Shown: positions 13,614 through 21,080, counted from the stretch's first letter. The stretch is DNA of 26,093 nt from JAVXNW01 sp036645575 (GCA_036645575.1 JAVXNW010000029.1:1-26093); one strand, 5' to 3'. Numbers and translations are program-made. Notes: a model not told the origin generated them from the letters alone.

Positions 13614-16106
13614 TTACGGGACCTCGTTCTCGCTTATCGCAAAGGTGTCGCGGCCGTGCTGCTTGGCGCGGTAGAGGGCTTGGTCGGCTTTGGCGTATAT
13701 GGCGCGGTAGTCGTCGCCGGGGCAGATGAGCACGGCGCCGATGCTGACGGTTATGTGACGGCTTTCGTCAAGCCTGATCTCGTGGGCCTGCGTGCACAGT
13801 TGCGCGCATTTGTCCTTAAGCGCGGTGGCGTCGGTGATGTGCTCTAGGTAGGCGACAAACTCGTCGCCGCCGGGACGGCCGAGGATGTCGCTCTGGCGGA
13901 ATCGCGCGCGCAGGATGTCGGAAAAGGAGCGCAGCACGCCGTCGCCGCGCAAGTGGCCATAGTTGTCGTTGACGGACTTGAAGTAGTCGATGTCGATTAA
14001 GAGCAGCGCCGCCTTTTCGTTCGGGGCGAGCCGGGCCATTTGTTCGGCGATCAGGCGCTGGCAGGTCTCGGAGTTGAACAGGTGGGTCAGGCTGTCGCGC
14101 TGCGCTTGCTCAGTCAGCACCTTGAGCGCCCTGCGCTCCTCGTCGATCACGCCGATTTTCCCGATCACGTAGGCGCGGGTAGCGCCGTCAAACACGGTAT
14201 CGACCGCAATGCGCAGCCACTGCGCGTCGCCGCCAAGCAGGCTCAAATTCACCTCGTGCACGCCGTTTTCGCTGGAGCAGACCGTCGCCAGAAAATCGCG
14301 CACCCACTGCGGGCGCGTGTCAAGGCCGGTCAGCTTCTCGGTTTCAAACTCCAGCACCTGCGCCGAGCCGCTGTCCTTGGGACTGGGCACCGACAGCGTC
14401 AGGCGTCGGTCGCGATAGTCGTACTCGAAGAAATACTCGTTCATCAGGGAGTACACGCGGTGATATTTTTCAAGGTCCAACAGCGTCTTGCGGTTGGTTC
14501 GCCCGCGCAGCCACAGCACATAGGTCATCAGCGCCAGCATCAAAAACAGAATCGCCGTGACGATCAGCACCGCCCAGACCAGGTTCTCCTTGACAAAGGC
14601 GCGCAGCGAAAATGGGTGCTGGTTGAGCGTGTTGCGGAAGATGATCGTCTGCATTTCTTCGGTCGTCATGTTGAGCAGCACCTTGTTGAGCACGCTCAGC
14701 AGCGTTCGGTTGCTCGGCTTGGCAATGCCGAAACAGCTCCTGTGCACCAGGTCCGCCTGCGGCACCATCTGAAGGCTCGCGTATTCGGGAATGCTCAGGT
14801 AGTACTGCGTGGTGTAGCTGTCCGTGTAGGTATAGTCCGCCTCGCCGGTCAGCACCGCGCGCACGCACGCCGCGGTGGTCTCGTAGCGGCGCGTCGTCTC
14901 GGGATTGGCGATCTGGCCGGTCGGGTTGATCGCGTTGTGCGTGAGCGCCAAGCGCTTTGTGGCAATGTCGCCCACGTGCCGCTTGTTCATCAGCAGGATG
15001 TACTGCGCCGACATGTAGGGGCGGGTCATCGTAAAGTTGTACTCGTGCGCGGCGTCGTAGTCGTAGGTCATCTCCGCGATCAGGTCGATTTCGCGGGTGC
15101 GCTGAAGCGCCAAGAGCTCGCTCGACGTGCGCGCCGCCACCAGCTGAAAGGTGAGGCCTGTCTTGCGCTCAATGTCCTTTAGCAGGTCGATGGCGATGCC
15201 GCGCGGCGCGCCCGTGTCGGCGTCCACGTACTGGATCGGCGGGTTGTCGGTCAAAAACCCGACGCGCAGCGCCGGCGCGCTTGTGATGTAGTCGCGCTCC
15301 GTTGCGTTAAAGAGCAGCGCGCCCTTTTCGGGTCCGAAATACTTCTCAAATAGCGTGGTTGAAAAATAGGGGTCCGCCTGCTCGATGCAGAAAATCGCCT
15401 CGCTCAGCTCGCTGACCAGGTGCTTGTCGTGATTTTTGCCGGTCACCAGGTAAAAGGGCTTGCCCGCAAACTTGGCAATGGTCTTAAGCCCCGGCAGCGG
15501 GTTCATGCTCGCGTTTAACAGCATGTCCGCTTCGCCATTTCGAAGCGCGGCGATCATGGCCGCGTCGTCTTTGCAGTACACGAGCGTGGGCGTGATCGAG
15601 TGCATCTTGCAAAAGTCCATGAGCTCGGTCTTGGAACGGGTCACCGTCTCCCTAACCGCAATGCGAAACGCCTGATCCGGCTGCGCGCCAATCACGCACG
15701 CCTGCGCGTCCTCTAGCAGCACCTGCAAAACGGTGTAGGAGATGCCGCAGTTGTGCGCCGGGTAGTTATAGCGCTTGCCCAATTCCTCGCTGTAATAGAT
15801 CGGGCCGATCAGGTCGATCGAGCCTTGTTGCGTCATCTCAAGGAGCATCGACAGGCTTGCGTTCGGGTCGCCCGGCACCTGCACAAACTGGTAGTTCCAC
15901 CCGGTATACTGCGCGATCTCCTCGAGGTATTCGTAGATGTACCCGGTGTAGCGGCCGTCTTCGGTCAGTTCCGATAACCCCTTCTGTATGGGAAACGCGA
16001 CGCGCAACGTGCGGTTTTGCGCGCCGTCCGCCAGCGCCCAAGGCATACGAAACAGACCGGCTGCCAGAAGCACGGTCAACAGAAACACCGTCAGCATCTT
16101 TTTCAA
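13614..16106 (-). CDS. Membrane diguanylate cyclase with two extracellular solute-binding (PBPb) domains
   Basis: The protein is 830 aa. Order: signal peptide/anchor (about 1-27); a first bacterial extracellular solute-binding family 3 domain (about 33-260); a second one (about 278-495, with RVGFLTDNPPIQYVD and GIAIDLLKDI); a membrane helix (508-533); a PAS-like region (about 545-655); and a GGDEF domain (about 665-825). The active site is intact: DIDYFKSVND (705-714), inhibitory-site RQSD (737-740) and GGDEF (746-750). I infer a sensor that binds a small molecule such as an amino acid outside the cell and makes cyclic di-GMP inside. No EAL or HD-GYP domain is present. The TTG start at 16106 has aaggag 9-10 nt upstream; a longer in-frame extension lacks a signal peptide and is rejected. 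It lies between copy B of the repeat and kbl. Confidence 0.9.
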   Translation of the reverse strand: MKKMLTVFLLTVLLAAGLFRMPWALADGAQNRTLRVAFPIQKGLSELTEDGRYTGYIYEYLEEIAQYTGWNYQFVQVPGDPNASLSMLLEMTQQGSIDLIGPIYYSEELGKRYNYPAHNCGISYTVLQVLLEDAQACVIGAQPDQAFRIAVRETVTRSKTELMDFCKMHSITPTLVYCKDDAAMIAALRNGEADMLLNASMNPLPGLKTIAKFAGKPFYLVTGKNHDKHLVSELSEAIFCIEQADPYFSTTLFEKYFGPEKGALLFNATERDYITSAPALRVGFLTDNPPIQYVDADTGAPRGIAIDLLKDIERKTGLTFQLVAARTSSELLALQRTREIDLIAEMTYDYDAAHEYNFTMTRPYMSAQYILLMNKRHVGDIATKRLALTHNAINPTGQIANPETTRRYETTAACVRAVLTGEADYTYTDSYTTQYYLSIPEYASLQMVPQADLVHRSCFGIAKPSNRTLLSVLNKVLLNMTTEEMQTIIFRNTLNQHPFSLRAFVKENLVWAVLIVTAILFLMLALMTYVLWLRGRTNRKTLLDLEKYHRVYSLMNEYFFEYDYRDRRLTLSVPSPKDSGSAQVLEFETEKLTGLDTRPQWVRDFLATVCSSENGVHEVNLSLLGGDAQWLRIAVDTVFDGATRAYVIGKIGVIDEERRALKVLTEQAQRDSLTHLFNSETCQRLIAEQMARLAPNEKAALLLIDIDYFKSVNDNYGHLRGDGVLRSFSDILRARFRQSDILGRPGGDEFVAYLEHITDATALKDKCAQLCTQAHEIRLDESRHITVSIGAVLICPGDDYRAIYAKADQALYRAKQHGRDTFAISENEVP

Positions 16107-16139
16107 AAATATCTTCTCCTTGCACGACGCCTTGCGACA

Positions 16140-16159
16140 GCGCCCTATGCGCAGGGCGC
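16140..16159 (-). other. Small hairpin between kbl and the diguanylate cyclase gene
   Basis: A 7-bp stem gcgccct/agggcgc encloses a 6-nt loop. It lies after the kbl stop (reading the - strand) and 34 bp before the cyclase start. There is no T run, so an intrinsic terminator is doubtful. The 115-nt gap holds no visible -10 box, so the cyclase gene may be read with tdh-kbl. Confidence 0.4.
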
Positions 16160-16221
16160 GCTTGCGTGCGCTGCCCTGCACAAATCTTTCCGCAAACGCG
16201 CCTTGCGCGACGGCACCGTGG

Positions 16222-17403
16222 CTACAGACCCAATTCGCCCTTGACCTCGGCAAAGCAGCGCACCGCAAAGTCGAGATCCTCGCGCGTGTGCGCGGCGCTC
16301 ACTTGGGTTCGAATGCGCGCCTTGCCGCGCGGAACGACCGGGAAGCTGAAGCTGACCACGTAGACGCCCTTTTCCAGCATCTTTGTCGCAAACGCCTGCG
16401 CCACATGCGCGTCGCCCAGCATCACCGGCACGATCGGGTGCGTGCTTTCCGGCACGGTAAAGCCCAACTCGCCCAGCTTCTCGCGGAAATACGCGGTGTT
16501 CGCCTCGAGCTTATCGCGAAGGGCGGTGCTCTTTTCGAGCAGGTCGATCGTCTTGATCGTCGCCGCGCAGATCGCCGGCGCGACGGTGTTGGAAAACAGG
16601 TACGGCCGCGACTTCTGGCGCAGCAGGTCCACAATGGGCTTTCGCGCGGCGGTATAGCCGCCCGACGCCCCGCCCATCGCCTTGCCAAACGTGCCGGTCA
16701 GGATGTCCACGCGCCCCATCACGTGCGCAAACTCGTGCGTGCCGCGCCCCGTCGCGCCCATGAACCCGACTGCGTGGCTGTCATCCACCATGACCAGCGC
16801 GCCGTAGCGATCGGCCAGGTCGCAGATGCCCTTGAGGTCGGCAATGATGCCGTCCATCGAGAACACCCCGTCGGTCGCGATCAGGCGAATGCGCGCGCCC
16901 TGCGCCTCGCGCAGCTTTTCCTCGAGGTCGCCCATGTCGTTGTTGTGGTAGCGGTAGCGCTGCGCCTTGCACAGGCGCACGCCGTCGATGATCGACGCGT
17001 GGTTGAGCTCGTCTGAGATGATCGCGTCCTCAGGCCCCAAAAGCGACTCGAACAGCCCGCCGTTTGCGTCAAAACAGCTGGAATACAATATCGCGTCGTC
17101 CATCCCCAGAAACTGGGCGATTCGCCGCTCGAGCTGCTTGTGCAGATCCTGCGTTCCGCAGATGAAGCGCACGCTCGACAGGCCGAACCCCCACTTGTCG
17201 TAGCTGGCCTTGGCCGCCTCGATCAATTCCGGGCTGTCCGCAAGGCCCAAGTAGTTGTTGGCGCACAGGTTGAGCAGGTTTTGTTGCTTATCGGTGTCGA
17301 TCCGCGCGCCCTGCGGCGTCTCAATGATGCGCTCGTCCTTGGCGGTGCCTTCCGCTGCAATGGCCGCCAACTGCTCCTCAAAATACGCTAGTCCCTTGTT
17401 CAT
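16222..17403 (-). CDS. kbl: Glycine C-acetyltransferase (2-amino-3-ketobutyrate CoA ligase)
   Basis: The 393-aa PLP enzyme splits 2-amino-3-ketobutyrate with CoA into glycine and acetyl-CoA. The PLP lysine is Lys241 in TGTFGKAMGG. VDDSHAVGFMG (206-216) binds the cofactor ring, and LCANNYLGL and SSVRFICGT are family motifs. ATG 17403 has ggaggaagg (17408-17416) just upstream; the in-frame TTG at 17418 would start before this Shine-Dalgarno. It overlaps the tdh stop by 4 nt (ATGA), so the two pathway steps are translationally coupled. Confidence 0.97.
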   Translation of the reverse strand: MNKGLAYFEEQLAAIAAEGTAKDERIIETPQGARIDTDKQQNLLNLCANNYLGLADSPELIEAAKASYDKWGFGLSSVRFICGTQDLHKQLERRIAQFLGMDDAILYSSCFDANGGLFESLLGPEDAIISDELNHASIIDGVRLCKAQRYRYHNNDMGDLEEKLREAQGARIRLIATDGVFSMDGIIADLKGICDLADRYGALVMVDDSHAVGFMGATGRGTHEFAHVMGRVDILTGTFGKAMGGASGGYTAARKPIVDLLRQKSRPYLFSNTVAPAICAATIKTIDLLEKSTALRDKLEANTAYFREKLGELGFTVPESTHPIVPVMLGDAHVAQAFATKMLEKGVYVVSFSFPVVPRGKARIRTQVSAAHTREDLDFAVRCFAEVKGELGL

Positions 17404-18443
17404 GTGTCCTTCCTCCAATCGAGTATCACCTTGCCGCTGCGTCCGCTGTTCATTGCCTCAAAGCCGGCCTCGAACTGGGTATAGGGCAGGCGGTGCGTGA
17501 TGATGGGCGTGAGGTCCAGCCCGCCGTCGATCATCGCGCTCATCTTGTACCATGTCTCGTACATCTTGCGGCCGTACACGCCCTGCAACGTAAGGCCCCG
17601 GAAGATCACGTCGTTCCAATTGATCTGCGCGTGGTGCTTGAATATGCCAAGCAGCGCGACTTTGCCGCCGTTTCGCATGTGGTGCAGGATCTGCTCGAGC
17701 GCCTGCGCGCTGCCCGACATCTCAAGGGCCACGTCAAAGCCCTCGACCATGTGCGCCTTGCGCATGACTTCGCCCAGGTCGTCGCGCGCCACATTGACCG
17801 TAAATAGACCCATCTGCTTCGCAAGCTCCAGCCGGTAGTCGTTTACGTCGGTAATGATCACCTGCCGCGCGCCGTTTTTTTTGCAGATGGCCGCCGCCAT
17901 GATGCCGATCGGGCCCGCGCCGGTCACCAGCACGTCCTCGCCGATCACGTCAAATTGCAGCGCCGTATGCGTCGCGTTGCCGTAGGCGTCAAAGAAGGCC
18001 ACCACGTCCTCGGGCAGGCTCTCGTCAATGGACACCACATTGCTCGATGGCAGGCACAGGTACTCGGCAAACGCGCCCGCGCGACCCACGCCCACGCCCA
18101 CCGTGTGCGCGCACCACTGGCCGTTTCCGCCCCGGCAGTTGCGGCAGTGTCCGCACACGATGTGCCCCTCGCCGCTCACCCGCTGCCCCACTTTAAGCCC
18201 CTCGACCTCGTCGCCCAGTTCCGCAATCTCGCCCACGTACTCGTGCCCGATCACCATCGGCGGCGCGATGTTCTCCTTGGCCCAGTCGTCCCAGTTGTAA
18301 ATATGCAGGTCGGTGCCGCAGATCGCGGTCTTATGAATTTTAATCAGCACCTCGTTGTGTCGCGGTTTGGGAATTGGCACGCGCTTGAGCGCAAGTCCCG
18401 GTCCAGCTTGTTCTTTGACAAGTGCATCCATCATACCGGTCAT
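17400..18443 (-). CDS. tdh: L-threonine 3-dehydrogenase
   Basis: The 347-aa zinc medium-chain dehydrogenase oxidises L-threonine to 2-amino-3-ketobutyrate with NAD+. Catalytic zinc ligands are Cys42 (AICGTDLH) and His67-Glu68 (GHEYVG). The structural zinc cysteines are 97, 100, 103 and 111. The Rossmann motif is GAGPIG. The product goes directly to Kbl, encoded next. I chose ATG 18443 because ggaggt (18452-18457) lies 8 nt upstream; the in-frame extension to 18482 has no ribosome site. Threonine catabolism to glycine and acetyl-CoA suggests amino-acid use as carbon or nitrogen source. Confidence 0.96.
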   Translation of the reverse strand: MTGMMDALVKEQAGPGLALKRVPIPKPRHNEVLIKIHKTAICGTDLHIYNWDDWAKENIAPPMVIGHEYVGEIAELGDEVEGLKVGQRVSGEGHIVCGHCRNCRGGNGQWCAHTVGVGVGRAGAFAEYLCLPSSNVVSIDESLPEDVVAFFDAYGNATHTALQFDVIGEDVLVTGAGPIGIMAAAICKKNGARQVIITDVNDYRLELAKQMGLFTVNVARDDLGEVMRKAHMVEGFDVALEMSGSAQALEQILHHMRNGGKVALLGIFKHHAQINWNDVIFRGLTLQGVYGRKMYETWYKMSAMIDGGLDLTPIITHRLPYTQFEAGFEAMNSGRSGKVILDWRKDT

Positions 18444-18538
18444 CCTGTCCCACCTCCGAAAACTTCGTTCTAGGGAATCCACAAAGCGTCATTTTTCGCG
18501 CAGAACTCGATCTTTTGACTTCGCGTACTGCTAGCACA

Positions 18539-18567
18539 ATTATAACATGCACGGCACGGCAAATCAA
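18539..18567 (-). promoter_or_regulatory. Promoter of tdh-kbl
   Basis: On the - strand, -35 TTGATT (18567-18562), 17-bp spacer, then -10 TATAAT (18544-18539) preceded by TGT, an extended -10. The predicted transcript has a leader of ~85 nt before the tdh ATG. Confidence 0.82.
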
Positions 18568-18601
18568 GGCAAACAACCCCTATTTCCGTGCTTGGCGGCT
18601 G

Positions 18602-18610
18602 TGTTATAAT
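18602..18610 (+). promoter_or_regulatory. Possible promoter upstream of the palindrome and tadA
   Basis: TGTTATAAT forms an extended -10 box (hexamer 18605-18610). No good -35 is seen. A transcript starting near 18617 would begin just before the left arm of the nested palindrome and give a leader of ~150 nt before tadA. It is divergent from the tdh promoter, with 60 bp between the two -10 boxes. Confidence 0.6.
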
Positions 18611-18621
18611 GAGTAGGGTGG

Positions 18622-18719
18622 CAAAAGCACATTTTTACATCATTATGTACCATCCGTTGGACTGATTTCCTCTTTCTTGTACAACGGATGGTACGTTATA
18701 CGCCCCCAATGTGCTTTTG
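18622..18719 (+). repeat. 98-bp nested inverted repeat upstream of tadA
   Basis: Outer arms caaaagcacatt (18622-18633) and aatgtgcttttg (18708-18719) pair over 12 bp. Inner arms gtaccatccgttg (18647-18659) and caacggatggtac (18682-18694) pair over 13 bp. Both pairs share the same centre, 18670.5, so the internal loop has exactly 13 nt on each side and the terminal loop is 22 nt. All of this is seen directly. It could form a long leader hairpin or be a small palindromic mobile remnant; I see no target-site duplication and no T run for termination. Confidence 0.85.
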
Positions 18720-18731
18720 ACATCCGGATCG

Positions 18732-18737
18732 TATAAT
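18732..18737 (+). promoter_or_regulatory. Second possible -10 box for tadA
   Basis: A perfect TATAAT lies 30 bp before the tadA start. The TTGACA at 18717-18722 is only 9 bp away, too close to be its -35; paired instead with tataga (18739-18744) it would have 16-bp spacing and a transcript beginning at or past the Shine-Dalgarno. The assignment is therefore uncertain. Confidence 0.4.
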
Positions 18738-18766
18738 ATATAGAAATGAGCGGGAGGTGTTTTTGC

Positions 18767-19231
18767 TTGACACAGGACGAGGTGGGGATGCGCGCGGCGC
18801 TTGAAATGGCGCGCAAGGCGCTTGAAATGGGCGAGCTGCCGGTCGGCGCGGCGATCTTTCAAGGCGGCACGCTTATTTCGGTCGGCTGCAACGCGCGCGA
18901 AGCCACGCATGACCCGACCGCGCACGCGGAGATCGTCGCGATCAGGGGCGCGGCGCAGGCGCTTGGGCGTTGGCGGCTCACGGACTGCACGCTCTATGTG
19001 ACCCTTGAGCCTTGCCCGATGTGCGCGGGCGCCGTCGTTCAGGCGCGCATTGCGCGCATCGTCTACGGGGCGGAGGACGCGCGAAGCGGCTGCGCGGGCA
19101 GCCTCTATCGCCTGACCGAGGACCCGGCGTTCAATCACTTTGCGCCCGCCGACGGGGGCGTGCTGCGCGAGGCGTGTCAGGAGATGCTCGACCGGTTCTT
19201 TGAGGCGCGACGCGCGCGACCAGTTTCGTGA
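18767..19231 (+). CDS. tadA: tRNA adenosine(34) deaminase TadA
   Basis: The 154-aa zinc deaminase converts A34 of tRNA-Arg(ACG) to inosine. The zinc site is His53 with proton-shuttle Glu55 (HAE), and Cys83/Cys86 in PCPMCAGA. The family segment ALGRWRLTDCTLYVTLEPCP is complete. I chose TTG 18767 because gggaggtg (18753-18759) lies 8-9 nt upstream and the resulting N-terminus (TQDEVGMRAALEMARKA) matches the family. An in-frame ATG at 18746 is upstream of the Shine-Dalgarno and would add seven atypical residues. Confidence 0.95.
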   Translation: MTQDEVGMRAALEMARKALEMGELPVGAAIFQGGTLISVGCNAREATHDPTAHAEIVAIRGAAQALGRWRLTDCTLYVTLEPCPMCAGAVVQARIARIVYGAEDARSGCAGSLYRLTEDPAFNHFAPADGGVLREACQEMLDRFFEARRARPVS

Positions 19232-19251
19232 GGCGCGGCGCGCGATCGCGC

Positions 19252-19281
19252 TTGCCAAAGGCCGCGCATTTGGGGTACAAT
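19252..19281 (+). promoter_or_regulatory. Promoter of tagD
   Basis: -35 TTGCCA (19252-19257) and -10 TACAAT (19276-19281) each match consensus at 5 of 6 positions, with an 18-bp spacer. The tagD start is 36 bp further on, with ggagg at 19304-19308. Confidence 0.78.
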
Positions 19282-19317
19282 GGCGTGGAACAATAAAAGC
19301 TACGGAGGACAAAAGCC

Positions 19318-19713
19318 ATGAAGCGGGTAATCACCTATGGGACGTTTGACCTGTTGCATTACGGGCACATCAACCTGCTCAAGCGCGCCAAGGCGCTGGG
19401 CGATTATCTGATCGTCGCGCTGTCGACCGATCAGTTCAATTGGGCCATGAAGCAGAAGAAATGCTATTTCAGCTACGAGGAGCGCAAGGGCCTGCTCGAG
19501 GCGATCCGCTACGTCGATCTGGTGATCCCCGAGACCAGCTGGGCGCAAAAGACCGAGGACGTGCGCCTGTATCAGGTAGACACCTTCGTGATGGGCGACG
19601 ACTGGCAGGGGAAGTTCGATTTTTTGAAGGAGGACGGGTGCGAGGTGGTCTACCTCCCGCGCACGCCCGAAATCTCGACCACCAAGATCAAGCAGGACCT
19701 GAACCAGAAATAA
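19318..19713 (+). CDS. tagD: Glycerol-3-phosphate cytidylyltransferase
   Basis: The 131-aa nucleotidyltransferase makes CDP-glycerol from CTP and glycerol-3-phosphate. HYGH (14-17) in GTFDLLHYGHINLL and RTPEISTTKIK (115-125) are the CTP-binding and catalytic motifs. Length fits TagD exactly. CDP-glycerol is the donor for polyglycerol phosphate wall polymers. The CDP-glycerol glycerophosphotransferase-like gene that could use it lies immediately beyond, on the opposite strand. It has its own promoter and terminator, so it is a single-gene unit. Confidence 0.95.
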   Translation: MKRVITYGTFDLLHYGHINLLKRAKALGDYLIVALSTDQFNWAMKQKKCYFSYEERKGLLEAIRYVDLVIPETSWAQKTEDVRLYQVDTFVMGDDWQGKFDFLKEDGCEVVYLPRTPEISTTKIKQDLNQK

Positions 19714-19716
19714 CGC

Positions 19717-19754
19717 AAAAGACAGGCGGCACAGCGCGTGCAAGCCTGTCTTTT
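19717..19754. terminator. Terminator after tagD
   Basis: An 11-bp stem pairs aaaagacaggc (19717-19727) with gcctgtctttt (19744-19754), starting 4 nt after the tagD stop. The loop contains a further gcac/gtgc pairing. A runs on the left and T runs on the right make it work in either direction, which suits the convergent arrangement with the gene at 19846-21006. Confidence 0.9.
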
Positions 19755-19755
19755 T

Positions 19756-19834
19756 GCGCCCAATCGGCGCGTGTTTTTGCGCATTTCCGCGCATTTCCGC
19801 GCATTTCCGCGCATTTCCGCGCCCAATCGGCGCG
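19756..19834. repeat. 10-bp tandem repeat bracketed by a 16-bp direct repeat
   Basis: Four perfect copies of gcatttccgc occupy 19781-19820. They are flanked by identical gcgcccaatcggcgcg at 19756-19771 and 19819-19834 (the second overlaps the last unit by 2 bp). It lies in the 132-nt gap between the convergent tagD and glycerophosphotransferase-like genes and encodes nothing credible. Confidence 0.9.
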
Positions 19835-19845
19835 CATTCCGGCGC

Positions 19846-21006
19846 TTATTTTTGCGCGATGTGCGAAACAATGCGCTGGGCGACCAACTTTGCGGCCTCG
19901 CCGGTTTCGGTGGTTCCAAAGAAATCGAGGATCGCCTGATCGTTTTCCTGAACGCGCGAAGGGGTCATCTCCGAGAGGATTTTCTCCAGCTCCTGTTGAT
20001 TGGCCGCGGCCCAGAACGGCGAATCCGCCATCTCGAAGTACAGCGCGCGGTCGCGCGCCTTGTAAGAGGCAATGTCGGGCTGATACAGCGCCACCGCGCG
20101 CCCGGTCAGCGGAAAATCGCAGGCGCTCGAGGAGTAGTCGGTCATCAACAAGTCGCACACTTCTAAGAGGTCGCGCATGTCCTCGTAGTCGGTGAGGTCG
20201 AGGATGCGCTCGTCGCGGGCGTACCCGGTCAGCCCCGCCACGGTCGAGTGCGCGCGCACAATCAGCCGCCACTTGACGTGATCTCGCGCCTCGAGCAGGT
20301 CGAGCACCCGCACAAAGTCAATCGCGCTCAGGTCTTGCAGCGCGCTCGTGTGCCCCAGATGCTCGCGCATCGTCGGCGCGTACATGGCGACCTTTTCGCC
20401 CGCGCCCAGCCCGATCGCCGCGCGAATCCGGGAAACGTCCCGCGCGCACGGGTGCATCAGCGCGTCGTTTCGCGGCGAGCCCACGCGCAGCAGTTCGCCC
20501 GGGAACTTAAACGCCGTGCGAAAAAACATCTCGCCCTGGTCGGAGCCGATCACGCCCAAGTCCATGGCTTGGACGTCGGGCAGGCCGTTTTTGCCGGAAT
20601 TGTGCAAGCACACCTTGAACATGCGGTCGCCGTGCCAGGTCTGCACGTACAATTGCCCCGCGCGCTTGACCGCATAGGGCGGCATCAGCCCGTTGAGCAC
20701 CCACGCGCCCGATGTCGCCATGGCGTAAAGCGCCCGCAGCCCGTGAATGCGCAGGGGGATCACGTAGTCCGGCATGGCGGGACGCGCCTTTTTTGCGTCC
20801 TGAAACAGCCAGATGACGCGCGCTTTGGGAAGCTGCGCGTGCAGCGCCTCGGATACCGCCCGCGGATTGTCGGAATAGGCGTGCCCGCCAAAGCTCGTGA
20901 AGAGCACCTGCTCGCCCTTGATCGGCATTACCCGGCCAACGATGCGCATCCCCTGCCGGTAAAGCGCCGTGCGCCCCGCCAGCAGCGCCTGTTTAAGCGA
21001 CTTCAT
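19846..21006 (-). CDS. CDP-glycerol glycerophosphotransferase family protein (TagB/TagF-like)
   Basis: The protein is 386 aa. Family motifs visible are the N-terminal FTSFGGHAYSDNPRAV, QTWHGDRMFK, VGSPRNDAL, MYAPTMRE and the C-terminal TDYSSSACDFPLTGRAVALY with a nucleotide-sugar-like GT-B fold. Such enzymes move glycerol phosphate from CDP-glycerol onto wall teichoic acid or similar glycopolymers at the membrane. The length fits a single-domain priming or polymerising enzyme (TagB-like) rather than the large TagF; which one cannot be decided. tagD lies next door. gggggag (21015-21021) precedes the ATG. It follows prs with a hairpin in between. Confidence 0.9.
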   Translation of the reverse strand: MKSLKQALLAGRTALYRQGMRIVGRVMPIKGEQVLFTSFGGHAYSDNPRAVSEALHAQLPKARVIWLFQDAKKARPAMPDYVIPLRIHGLRALYAMATSGAWVLNGLMPPYAVKRAGQLYVQTWHGDRMFKVCLHNSGKNGLPDVQAMDLGVIGSDQGEMFFRTAFKFPGELLRVGSPRNDALMHPCARDVSRIRAAIGLGAGEKVAMYAPTMREHLGHTSALQDLSAIDFVRVLDLLEARDHVKWRLIVRAHSTVAGLTGYARDERILDLTDYEDMRDLLEVCDLLMTDYSSSACDFPLTGRAVALYQPDIASYKARDRALYFEMADSPFWAAANQQELEKILSEMTPSRVQENDQAILDFFGTTETGEAAKLVAQRIVSHIAQK

Positions 21007-21027
21007 ACCGCAAACTCCCCCTTTAAA

Positions 21028-21071
21028 GCAAAAGGGACTGTCCCCATCCGCGCGGATGAGGCAGCCCCTTT
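21028..21071 (-). terminator. Hairpin between prs and the glycerophosphotransferase-like gene
   Basis: Reading the - strand, aaaggggctg pairs with cagtcccttt (one G-U), enclosing the perfect palindrome catccgcgcggatg (21045-21058). The 3' side continues ttttgcttt, giving a partial U tract. It starts 10 bp after the prs stop. There is no -10 box in the 74-nt gap, so either transcription partly reads through or the downstream promoter lies inside prs. Confidence 0.7.
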
Positions 21072-21080
21072 GGCCGGTTT

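Noticed and set aside
13490..13729. Small frames across the structured repeat giving peptides such as those rich in Ser-Arg-Gly-Trp and Pro-Pro-Arg-Ser.
   Set aside because: They arise because the repeat happens to lack stops. The conserved signal is hairpin pairing, not codons, and no ribosome site is present.
14040..15182. A 380-codon open frame antisense to the diguanylate cyclase gene.
   Set aside because: It mirrors a clearly recognisable coding gene, has Arg/His/Val-rich low-quality sequence and no family motif. High GC depletes stop codons and produces such shadows.
18717..18722. TTGACA as the -35 of the TATAAT at 18732.
   Set aside because: The spacing is only 9 bp. It is also part of the right arm edge of the palindrome.
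18611..18766. T-box or other known riboswitch upstream of tadA.
   Set aside because: No T-box sequence or antiterminator, and no T run after the hairpin. Known riboswitch cores were not recognised by eye.
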